5,068 bases of DNA from an uncultured Comamonadaceae bacterium. Lineage in GTDB: Bacteria; Pseudomonadota; Gammaproteobacteria; Burkholderiales; Burkholderiaceae. The position numbers were made by a program, and so were the translations under genes. Shown here piece by piece: positions 1 to 5,068 of the stretch (the first letter of the stretch is position 1; each line of letters starts with the position of its first letter). The DNA is taken from contig CAMLQP010000214.1 of NCBI GenBank assembly GCA_946482115.1, positions 1 through 5,068 of the forward strand, in the 5' to 3' direction. The notes beneath the pieces were generated by a model. It did not search any database and was not told where the DNA came from. It saw only the letters and a list, made by a program, of their open reading frames with translations.

Positions 1-1205
1 AACTTGAGCGTGTAGTCGCCCGTGCCCAGCACCAGGGTGATGGCGGCGACGATCAGGTTCTTGTTGTCCGAGAAATCGACCTTGTTGTCGACCCAGATCT
101 TGGCGCCGGCAATCGCGATCAGGCCGAACACCACGATGGACACGCCGCCCATCACCGCCAGCGGAATCGCCTGGATCAGCGCGCCGAACTTGGGGCTGAA
201 GCCCAGCAGGATCGCCATCAGCGCCGCCACCACGAACACCGCCGTGGAGTAGATCTTGGTCGCCGCCATCACGCCGATGTTCTCGGCATAGGTCGTCACG
301 CCCGTACCGCCCACGCCGCCGGCCACCACGGTGGCCACGCCGTCGCCCATGAAGGCGCGGCCCATGTACACATCCAGGTTCTTGCCGGTCATGGCCGTCA
401 CGGCCTTGATATGGCCCAGATTCTCGGCCACCAGGATGATGGCCACCGGTGCGATCAGCAGCATGGCGTTGGCGCTGAACACCGGCGCGCTGAAGTTGGG
501 CATGCCGAACCAGGCGGCATTGGCGATGCCCGACAGGTCCAGCGGTTTGCCCAGGCCCAGCCCGTTGGCCAGCACCGCGTAGATCACGCTCGCGATGATC
601 AGGCCCATGAGGATCAGCAGGCGCTGGACCATGCCCTTGGTGAACACCGCCACCAGCGCCACGCACAGGAAGGTCACGCCCTGCATCCAGGCGTCGAAGC
701 CGGTGGGCGCCATGTTCTTGATGGGGATGTGCGCCAGGTTCAGGCCGATCACCGCCACCACCGCACCCGTGACCACGGGCGGCATGAAGCGCTCGATCCA
801 GCCGATGCCCACGGCCTGCACGATGGCGCCGATGATGAAATAGAACACGCCGCAGGCGATGATGCCGCCCAGCGCCACGCCGATGTTGGCATTGGCGCCC
901 TGCCCCGCGTAGCCGCTGGCTGCGATCACCACGCCGATGAAGGCGAAGCTGGAGCCCAGGTAGCTGGGCACCTTGCCGCCGGTGATCAGGAAGAAGATCA
1001 GCGTGCCCACGCCGCTCATGAGCACCGCCACGTTGGGGTCGAAGCCCATCAGCAGCGGCGCCAGCACCGTGGCGCCGAACATGGCGATCAGGTGCTGCAC
1101 GCCCATCACCGCCGTCTGCGGCCAAGGCAGGCGCTCGTCGGGGCCGATCACGCCGCCGGCCTGCAGGGACGCGTCGCTCTTTTCTTTCCAGCTGAACATG
1201 CCCAT
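1..1205 (-). CDS. rutG: RutG/UraA-type pyrimidine (uracil) permease, C-terminus cut by window edge
   Basis: This is an inner-membrane NCS2 (nucleobase:cation symporter-2, SLC23) transporter expected to import uracil or related pyrimidines with protons. The minus strand is open from ATG at 1205 to the edge (401 codons plus 2 bases, no stop), so about 40 residues are missing if it resembles E. coli RutG (about 442 aa). Visible NCS2 landmarks are PDERLPW near residues 22-28, the TM3 signature YLGSSFAF at 82-89, AENLGH at 260-265 and TTYAENIGVMA at 304-314. E261, H265 and E308 align with the substrate- and proton-handling Glu241, His245 and Glu290 of UraA. From memory, the sequence (e.g. QTAVMGVQH, MPPVVTGAVV, LGFSPKFGALI) is much closer to RutG than to UraA. 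A GAGGA ribosome binding site lies 7 nt before the ATG, supporting the start. The gene lies 45 bp downstream of the hydrolase on the same strand, so cotranscription is plausible. No other rut genes are visible. Family is sure; exact substrate is inferred. Confidence 0.93.
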   Translation of the reverse strand, partial: MGMFSWKEKSDASLQAGGVIGPDERLPWPQTAVMGVQHLIAMFGATVLAPLLMGFDPNVAVLMSGVGTLIFFLITGGKVPSYLGSSFAFIGVVIAASGYAGQGANANIGVALGGIIACGVFYFIIGAIVQAVGIGWIERFMPPVVTGAVVAVIGLNLAHIPIKNMAPTGFDAWMQGVTFLCVALVAVFTKGMVQRLLILMGLIIASVIYAVLANGLGLGKPLDLSGIANAAWFGMPNFSAPVFSANAMLLIAPVAIILVAENLGHIKAVTAMTGKNLDVYMGRAFMGDGVATVVAGGVGGTGVTTYAENIGVMAATKIYSTAVFVVAALMAILLGFSPKFGALIQAIPLAVMGGVSIVVFGLIAIAGAKIWVDNKVDFSDNKNLIVAAITLVLGTGDYTLK

Positions 1206-1212
1206 CGCTCCA

Positions 1213-1217
1213 TCCTC
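1213..1217 (-). promoter_or_regulatory. Ribosome binding site of the permease gene
   Basis: GAGGA on the minus strand lies 7 nt before the ATG at 1205 and selects that codon over the second in-frame ATG at 1199. The 45-bp gap (1206-1250) between hydrolase stop and permease start holds no convincing promoter and no terminator hairpin, which fits readthrough from the hydrolase gene. Confidence 0.7.
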
Positions 1218-1250
1218 GGTTGTTGAAGTGGCGCGATGCTAATGCAATTC

Positions 1251-2135
1251 CTACGCCACGTGGGACACCACCGCGTCCAGCACCAGCGGGGCCTTGAGCA
1301 GCCGGGTGTGGCCCAGCCCGCGCGTCTCCAGCATCCGCGCGCCGGTGATCGCCTCGGCAAACGCCAGGCCGTCGGCGAACGGGTTGGTGCGGTCCTCGCG
1401 GTCGTGCACCACCAGCGTGGGCCGGTGCACGCGGGCGCCGGTGGCGGCCGGCTCGAACTGGCGCATCAGGATGCCCTCGCGCGCCTCCACCCGATGCTGC
1501 AGTGCCGCACGGGTGCGCTCGCTCAGGCCGAACACGTGCGCGAACAGCCGGGTGTATTCGTACGGCGAGGCTGGCGGCGCCAGCAGCACCAGCCGCTCCA
1601 CGTCCAGCCCGCGCCCGGCCGCGTAGGCCAGCGCGTTGGCCGCCAGCGAGTGCGCGACCACCGCGCGCACCTCGTGCCCCTGCTGGCGCAGCCGGGCCAC
1701 CACGTAGTCGATGGCGCGCGCGAACTGGGGCAGGTTGCTGGTGCCGCCCCGGCTGCGCCCGTGCGCCGGCATCTCCAGCAGCACCGGGCGCAGGCCGCGC
1801 GCGGACACGGCGGCGGCGAGGTCGCGCATCTGCCCCGCATGGCCGCCCCAGCCGTGCACCAGCAGCAACACCGGACCGTGCGGCGCGATCGGGCGGCTGT
1901 AGACCGTGAGGCTGGCTTCCTCGAAGCCCCAGGACTCGACTTTCCAGGTGGCGGCCCAGGCGTGGCGCCGCTGCAGCCACTTGGGCGGCAGCGGCGTGCC
2001 GAACAGGCGGGTGGCCGCGCGCGCGGCCAGCGCGGGCGACAGGCGCTCCGACAGGCCCAGGGCCCAGCGGAACCAGCGCGTGCCCGGGCTGGTGTTGTAG
2101 TAGCTGGCGGCGGATTCCATGGCAGTGGGGGTCAT
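1251..2135 (-). CDS. Alpha/beta-fold hydrolase (serine hydrolase, substrate unknown)
   Basis: The product is a 294-aa alpha/beta-hydrolase, probably cytoplasmic since no signal peptide is visible. The fold is shown by VLLLVHGWGG at about 89-98 (strand 3 and oxyanion-hole HG), the nucleophile elbow VVAHSLAANA at 159-168 with Ser163, LVVHDREDRTNP at 241-252 with the likely acid Asp248, and GLGHTRLL at 273-280 with the catalytic His276, so a complete triad is present. The elbow reads A-H-S-L-A rather than the classical G-x-S-x-G. About 80 residues precede the core, including an Arg/Trp-rich stretch (residues 20-70) typical of lysophospholipase-like or uncharacterised COG0596/COG1073 members. I chose ATG 2135 because GGAG lies 6 nt upstream; the reading frame also allows a GTG at 2159, but that codon sits inside the palindromic operator and lacks a ribosome binding site. 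The gene follows tetR by 53 bp and precedes the permease by 45 bp. Ester, lactone or thioester substrates are all possible. Confidence 0.88.
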   Translation of the reverse strand: MTPTAMESAASYYNTSPGTRWFRWALGLSERLSPALAARAATRLFGTPLPPKWLQRRHAWAATWKVESWGFEEASLTVYSRPIAPHGPVLLLVHGWGGHAGQMRDLAAAVSARGLRPVLLEMPAHGRSRGGTSNLPQFARAIDYVVARLRQQGHEVRAVVAHSLAANALAYAAGRGLDVERLVLLAPPASPYEYTRLFAHVFGLSERTRAALQHRVEAREGILMRQFEPAATGARVHRPTLVVHDREDRTNPFADGLAFAEAITGARMLETRGLGHTRLLKAPLVLDAVVSHVA

Positions 2136-2141
2136 GATGTT

Positions 2142-2145
2142 CTCC
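2142..2145 (-). promoter_or_regulatory. Ribosome binding site deciding the hydrolase start
   Basis: Minus-strand GGAG (in context CCGGAGA) is separated by 6 nt from ATG 2135. It lies downstream of the upstream in-frame GTG at 2159, so it can only serve the ATG. This shortens the longest open frame by 8 codons. Confidence 0.7.
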
Positions 2146-2152
2146 GGAATAA

Positions 2153-2170
2153 TTCGCACGATCGTGCGAA
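2153..2170. promoter_or_regulatory. Perfect 18-bp palindrome, probable TetR operator
   Basis: TTCGCACGATCGTGCGAA is an exact inverted repeat with 9-bp arms, located 17 bp upstream of the hydrolase ATG and 18 bp after the tetR stop. Size, symmetry and position next to a TetR-family gene are typical of a TetR-dimer operator. An AT-rich AATTAT (minus strand, 2154-2149) overlaps its promoter-distal end and could be a -10 box, although no good -35 is visible. Repression of the hydrolase, and of the permease by readthrough, is inferred. The same sequence in RNA could form a 7-bp stem with a GATC loop, so a role in transcript attenuation is a less likely alternative. Confidence 0.72.
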
Positions 2171-2188
2171 ACTTGCTGAAAAAAAAGG

Positions 2189-2791
2189 TCAGGCCTGGTA
2201 GCTGCGGATCAGCCGCTCCCAGGTGGCCTGGGCGCGGTCGGCCGCGCGCGCATCACGCAGGAAACGCGCGTCGTGGATCAGCCCGATGGCCAGGCTGCTG
2301 AGTTCGCCGACCAGCTGTTCGGGGTCGGTGTCGGGTTTGAGGTGGCCGGCCTCCACGGCCTGCAGCACGGTGCGGCGCAGGGCGGCGCGCCAGCGGGTCA
2401 CCTCGGACAGCAGCTGCTCGCGCAGCTCGCCGTCGCGGTCGTCCAGCTCGAAGGCACCGGCGGTGTAGAGGCAGCCGGTGTGCACCTCCACGTCGCGCAT
2501 GCGGATGAACCAGCGGCGCACGATCTCCTGCAGCCGGGGCAGGCCCTTGGGCGACTGCATGGCCGGCACGAAGACCTCGGCGATGAAACGGCGGCCGTAT
2601 TCCTCGATCACCGCCTTCTGCAGCGCTTCGCGCGAGCCGACGCGCGAGAACACACCGCTCTTGGACAGGCCGATGCGGTCGGCCACCGCCTGCAGGGTGA
2701 TGGCCTCCAGGCCTTCGGCGGCGGCCAGATCCAGCGCCGCGCCGACGATGGCGGCACGGGTGAGTTCGCTTTTCTGGGTTCGGGCGTCCAT
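2189..2791 (-). CDS. TetR/AcrR-family transcriptional repressor
   Basis: The product is a 200-aa one-component regulator that would bind DNA as a dimer and release it on binding a small ligand. The N-terminal TetR_N domain spans about residues 10-57: TRAAIVGAALDLAAAEG (helix 1), ITLQAVADRIG at 31-41 (helix 2), then LSKSGVFSRV at 42-51 (turn and recognition helix) and SREAL. The C-terminal ligand/dimer domain (about 70-200) contains HTGCLYTAGAFELDD at 104-118, a pattern seen in one TetR subgroup. I chose ATG 2791. Longer versions are open to 2842 (17 more residues) and beyond, but they would read through the predicted promoter and operator and lack a ribosome binding site; no Shine-Dalgarno is visible before 2791 either. 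The gene is divergent from acetoacetyl-CoA synthetase (92 bp between starts) and 53 bp upstream of the hydrolase. Operator-like sites occur on both sides, suggesting autoregulation and control of neighbours. Ligand unknown. Confidence 0.93.
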   Translation of the reverse strand: MDARTQKSELTRAAIVGAALDLAAAEGLEAITLQAVADRIGLSKSGVFSRVGSREALQKAVIEEYGRRFIAEVFVPAMQSPKGLPRLQEIVRRWFIRMRDVEVHTGCLYTAGAFELDDRDGELREQLLSEVTRWRAALRRTVLQAVEAGHLKPDTDPEQLVGELSSLAIGLIHDARFLRDARAADRAQATWERLIRSYQA

Positions 2792-2801
2792 GATGGAACG
2801 G

Positions 2802-2831
2802 AATTTAGCACGACCGTCTGAAATTGCGCAA
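2802..2831 (-). promoter_or_regulatory. Predicted tetR promoter
   Basis: On the minus strand TTGCGC (2831-2826) and TAAATT (2807-2802) are separated by 18 bp and resemble a sigma-70 -35/-10 pair (3/6 and 4/6 matches). Transcription would start near 2795, only about 4 nt before the ATG at 2791. The operator-like site 2805-2822 covers the spacer and part of the -10, an arrangement suited to autorepression. Assigned by eye. Confidence 0.38.
2805..2822. promoter_or_regulatory. Second TetR operator-like site in the tetR promoter
   Basis: TTAGCACGACCGTCTGAA matches the perfect palindrome at 2153-2170 at 14 of 18 positions. It keeps the outer TT/AA, one arm GCACGA and the central CGT, so it is an imperfect inverted repeat. 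It sits 14-31 bp upstream of the tetR start, inside the predicted promoter, and would serve autoregulation. Two such matches flanking the same TetR gene support a common operator. Confidence 0.62.
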
Positions 2832-2835
2832 GCGA

Positions 2836-2853
2836 CAGGCATGACCGTTCGTC
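2836..2853. promoter_or_regulatory. Weak third operator-like site toward the acetoacetyl-CoA synthetase promoter
   Basis: CAGGCATGACCGTTCGTC matches the palindrome at 10 of 18 positions, all in the core, and shares GACCGT with the second site. Its centre lies 31 bp from the second site, about three helical turns, so two dimers could sit on the same DNA face. It precedes the candidate -10 of the plus-strand synthetase gene. The match is weak enough to be chance. Confidence 0.28.
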
Positions 2854-2859
2854 GGCCCA

Positions 2860-2865
2860 CATAAT
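2860..2865 (+). promoter_or_regulatory. Candidate -10 box for acetoacetyl-CoA synthetase
   Basis: CATAAT matches the sigma-70 -10 consensus at 5 of 6 positions in otherwise GC-rich DNA, 18 bp before the GTG start. No good -35 is visible at 16-18 bp spacing, so the promoter may need an activator or be weak. Transcription would begin near 2872, leaving a leader of roughly a dozen bases. Confidence 0.33.
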
Positions 2866-2872
2866 GGTTTCC

Positions 2873-2878
2873 AGGAGA
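2873..2878 (+). promoter_or_regulatory. Ribosome binding site of acetoacetyl-CoA synthetase
   Basis: AGGAGA is followed by 5 nt and then GTG at 2884. This strong Shine-Dalgarno decides for the GTG start; the nearby ATG at 2864 is out of frame and upstream of this site. Confidence 0.75.
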
Positions 2879-2883
2879 CAAGC

Positions 2884-4899
2884 GTGAACACGACACACCC
2901 CCCCTACGTGCCGCAGCTGCGGCTTTACCAGGACTGGCTGGCGCGCGAGCGCGGCCTGCGCTTTGACCACTACGACGCGCTGTGGCGCTGGTCCGTGACC
3001 GACCAGACGGCGTTCTGGCAGAGCATCTGGGACTGTTTCGGCGTCGAATCGCCGACACCGCACCGTGCGGTGCTCGAGGGCGGGCCCATGCCCTACGTGC
3101 GCTGGTTCCCCGGCGCACAGGTCAACTACGTGCGCCAGGTCTGGCGCCATGCGGCACCGGCGCACGCGGCCGGGTTCCCGGCCGTCGTGAGCGACGATGA
3201 GCGCGGCCGCGTGCGCGAGCTGTCATGGCCCGAGCTGCAGCGCCAGGTCGCATCCTTCGCGCTGGCCCTGCGCGAGCGGGGCATAGGCCGGGGCGACCGC
3301 GTCGCGGCCTACCTGCCCAACGTGCCCGAGACCATCGTCGCCTTCCTGGCCTGCGCCAGCCTGGGCGCGATCTGGAGCGTGTGCGCGCCCGACATGGGCA
3401 CCGCCGCGGTGCTGGACCGCTTCCGCCAGATCGAGCCCAAGGCGCTGATCGCGGCCGACGGCGTGTTCTACGCCGGCAAGGCCATCGACCGCGCTGACGT
3501 GGTGCGCGAGCTGCGCGCCGCCCTGCCCACGGTGGAGCAGCTCATCGTGCTGCGCTGCCCGGACACCGGGACGCGCGTGGAGGAGGCGCTGGACTTCGAC
3601 GCGCTGACCACGCGCGACGACGCGGCCACGGCCGCCTTCGAGCCCGAATGGCTGCCATTCGACCACCCGATCTGGGTCGTCTACTCCAGCGGCACCACCG
3701 GCCTGCCCAAGCCCATCGTGCACGGGCACGGCGGCATCCTGCTGTCGCTGCTGGCGCTCAAGATCCTGCACAACGACATCGGCCCCAGCTACGTGCCCAA
3801 CAGCCGCGGCGAGCGCTTCCACTGGTACAGCTCCACCGGCTGGGTGATGTGGAACGCCCAGGTGGGCGGCCTGGCCGGCGGCAGCACCATCTGCATCTTC
3901 GACGGCAGCCCGGGCGGATCGAAAGAGGCGCCCGACTGGACCGTGCTGTGGCGTTTCGCGGCGAAACACCGCGTCACCTTTTTCGGCGCCGGCGCGGCCT
4001 TCTTCACCCACAACATGAAGGCCGGCGTGGACCTGGCGGCCCTGCAGGCGCAGGGACACGACCTGCGCCACATCCGCGCGCTGGGCACCACGGGTTCGCC
4101 GCTGCCCGAGGACGTGCAGCGCTGGGGCACGGCGCAGTTCGAGGCCGTGGGCACACCCGATATCTGGTGGTGCAACATCTCGGGCGGCACGGACTTCTGC
4201 GGTGCCTTCATCGGGGGAAATCGGGAACTGCCGCAGGTACCGGGCCAGATGCAGTGCCGTTTGTTGGGCTGTGCCGTGGAGGCCTGGAACGAAGACGGAA
4301 AACCCGTGCAGAACGAAGTCGGTGAGCTGGTCTGCGTGCGCCCGCTGCCCTCGATGCCACTGCACTTCTGGAACGACGAGGGTGACAAGCGCTACCTGTC
4401 GAGCTACTTCGACATGTACCCCGGCATCTGGCGCCATGGCGACTGGCTCAAGGTCGGCTCCGACGGCGGCTGCGTGATCTACGGCCGCAGCGACGCCACC
4501 ATCAACCGCCACGGCCTGCGCATGGGCACCAGCGAGATCTACAACGCGGTCGAGGCGCTGCCCGAGGTGCTGGACTCGATGGTGGTGGACCTCGAATACC
4601 TGGGCCGCGCGAGCGAGATGCCGCTGTTCGTGGTGCTGCGCCCGGGCGTGGCCCTGGACGAGGCGCTGAAGGGCCGGATCAACGGCGCCATCAAGACCGC
4701 GCTGTCGCCGCGCTTCGTGCCCGACAGCATCCACGCGGTGGCCGAAATCCCCCGCACGCTCTCGGGCAAGAAGCAGGAGCTGCCGATCAAGAAGCTGCTG
4801 CTGGGGCAGCCCCTCGACAAGGTCGTCAACCGGGATGCGATGGCCAACCCCGGCAGCCTGGACTGGTTCGTGGCCTTCGCCGCCAGCCGCCAGGCCTGA
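2884..4899 (+). CDS. aacS: Acetoacetyl-CoA synthetase (acetoacetate-CoA ligase, EC 6.2.1.16)
   Basis: This cytoplasmic enzyme makes acetoacetyl-CoA from acetoacetate, CoA and ATP through an acyl-adenylate (releasing AMP and PPi), feeding acetoacetate from ketone bodies, polyhydroxybutyrate or leucine breakdown into central metabolism. The 671 aa match the family's usual ~650-680. An acetyl-CoA-synthetase N-terminal region (about 30-95, with FWQSIWD and WFPGAQVNY) precedes the AMP-binding domain: P-loop YSSGTTGLPKPIVH at 267-280, ISGGTD at 432-437, RHGDW at 517-521 with the ATP-ribose-binding Asp520, and hinge GRSDATI at 534-540. The C-terminal lid carries TLSGKK at 625-630, with Lys629 the expected catalytic lysine. 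WYSSTGWVMWN at 314-324 and the SGKKQELPIKKLL ending favour acetoacetyl- over acetyl- or propionyl-CoA synthetase. Start is GTG with a strong AGGAGA 5 nt upstream. It is divergent from tetR and convergent with the next gene with no gap. All catalytic motifs look intact. Confidence 0.95.
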   Translation: MNTTHPPYVPQLRLYQDWLARERGLRFDHYDALWRWSVTDQTAFWQSIWDCFGVESPTPHRAVLEGGPMPYVRWFPGAQVNYVRQVWRHAAPAHAAGFPAVVSDDERGRVRELSWPELQRQVASFALALRERGIGRGDRVAAYLPNVPETIVAFLACASLGAIWSVCAPDMGTAAVLDRFRQIEPKALIAADGVFYAGKAIDRADVVRELRAALPTVEQLIVLRCPDTGTRVEEALDFDALTTRDDAATAAFEPEWLPFDHPIWVVYSSGTTGLPKPIVHGHGGILLSLLALKILHNDIGPSYVPNSRGERFHWYSSTGWVMWNAQVGGLAGGSTICIFDGSPGGSKEAPDWTVLWRFAAKHRVTFFGAGAAFFTHNMKAGVDLAALQAQGHDLRHIRALGTTGSPLPEDVQRWGTAQFEAVGTPDIWWCNISGGTDFCGAFIGGNRELPQVPGQMQCRLLGCAVEAWNEDGKPVQNEVGELVCVRPLPSMPLHFWNDEGDKRYLSSYFDMYPGIWRHGDWLKVGSDGGCVIYGRSDATINRHGLRMGTSEIYNAVEALPEVLDSMVVDLEYLGRASEMPLFVVLRPGVALDEALKGRINGAIKTALSPRFVPDSIHAVAEIPRTLSGKKQELPIKKLLLGQPLDKVVNRDAMANPGSLDWFVAFAASRQA

Positions 4900-5068
4900 T
4901 CAGTTCGCAACCGTGAAGCGCCGCCCGGCGTGGCGGTTCTGCTCCAGCTCGTCCACGATGGCGACCGCCAGGTCGGCCACCGATATGCCGGCCGGCGCAT
5001 CGCCCTGACCCGGCAGCAGCTGGTCGCCGCCGGTGCGGTAGCGGCCGGTGCGCTCGCCCGGCGCCAGC
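4900..5068 (-). CDS. C-terminal part of an NAD(P)-binding oxidoreductase-like protein (YwnB/NmrA-like)
   Basis: The last 55 codons of a minus-strand gene entering from the right edge, stop TGA at 4902-4900. The fragment begins LAPGERTGRYRTGGDQLL, continues GISVADLAVAIVDELEQ at about 27-43 and ends RRFTVAN. This resembles the C-terminal end of atypical SDR / NAD(P)H-binding proteins of the COG2910 (YwnB) type, where a GERTGxxRxGGDQLL segment and a [IV]SVxDxAVAxxDELE helix precede a final RRFTV strand. The N-terminal Rossmann glycine motif lies outside the window, so cofactor binding cannot be checked. The gene is convergent with acetoacetyl-CoA synthetase with directly abutting stops. Function beyond the family is unknown. 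Confidence 0.82.
   Translation of the reverse strand, partial: LAPGERTGRYRTGGDQLLPGQGDAPAGISVADLAVAIVDELEQNRHAGRRFTVAN

Noticed and set aside
411..1226. Long plus-strand open frame (271 codons), rich in His, Asp, Ala and Gln
   Set aside because: It lies antisense to the permease, whose NCS2 motifs are unmistakable. Its odd His-rich composition is what GC-rich codons give when read on the opposite strand, and no family is recognisable.
1206..1250. Operator or regulatory hairpin before the permease
   Set aside because: The stretch TTAGCATCGCG matches the palindrome at only about 6 of 18 positions, and the TGC/GCA inverted repeat is three bases long; both are at chance level.
1236..2201. Plus-strand open frame of 321 codons opposite the hydrolase
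   Set aside because: Antisense shadow of a gene with a complete catalytic triad; low-complexity Gln/Arg/His/Gly composition and no domain.
2175..2215. Intrinsic terminator of tetR using the T8 tract
   Set aside because: The only stem before the T run (GCTG/CAGC, 4 bp) is short and ends about 14 nt upstream of it, so the hairpin-plus-U-tract geometry is not met.
2189..3118. Long version of the TetR protein (309 codons) starting at 3118
   Set aside because: The extra N-terminus is Arg/Ala/Ser-rich, overlaps the divergent synthetase gene and runs through the predicted promoter and operator. The TetR domain begins normally after 2791.
3223..4734. Minus-strand open frame of 503 codons opposite acetoacetyl-CoA synthetase
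   Set aside because: It lies wholly inside a clear, complete synthetase gene. The His/Val/Gly/Ala/Asp-rich content is typical of antisense frames in GC-rich DNA.

Overview
The base composition is strongly GC-rich, with G/C at most third codon positions. Together with the protein types, this points to a betaproteobacterium of the Burkholderiales, most likely a Comamonadaceae-like chromosome. The assignment is an inference from composition and remembered family resemblance; no search was run. The window is densely coded, has no stretch of 300 bases without a gene, and shows no RNA genes, CRISPR arrays or insertion sequences.

Layout: three genes run leftward on the minus strand. In transcription order they are a TetR-family repressor (2791 to 2189), an alpha/beta-fold hydrolase (2135 to 1251) and a RutG/UraA-type pyrimidine permease (1205 to the window edge; its last ~40 residues lie outside). 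Divergent from the repressor, on the plus strand, is a complete acetoacetyl-CoA synthetase (2884 to 4899). Its stop codon abuts that of a convergent minus-strand gene, of which only the last 55 codons are present (NAD(P)-binding, YwnB/NmrA-like).

Regulation: the most informative non-coding signal is a perfect 18-bp palindrome, TTCGCACGATCGTGCGAA, just upstream of the hydrolase start. A 14/18 copy lies over the predicted tetR promoter, and a weaker 10/18 copy lies 31 bp further on, toward the acetoacetyl-CoA synthetase gene. The simplest model is a local TetR repressor that controls itself and the hydrolase, possibly the permease by readthrough, and possibly the divergent synthetase. The tetR start has no visible Shine-Dalgarno sequence and lies almost at its predicted transcription start, so a leaderless or nearly leaderless message is plausible.

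Physiology: acetoacetyl-CoA synthetase activates acetoacetate for ketone-body, polyhydroxybutyrate or leucine carbon use. The permease would import uracil or related bases. The hydrolase substrate cannot be read from the sequence. I see a coherent small TetR-controlled locus, but no convincing new multi-gene system.
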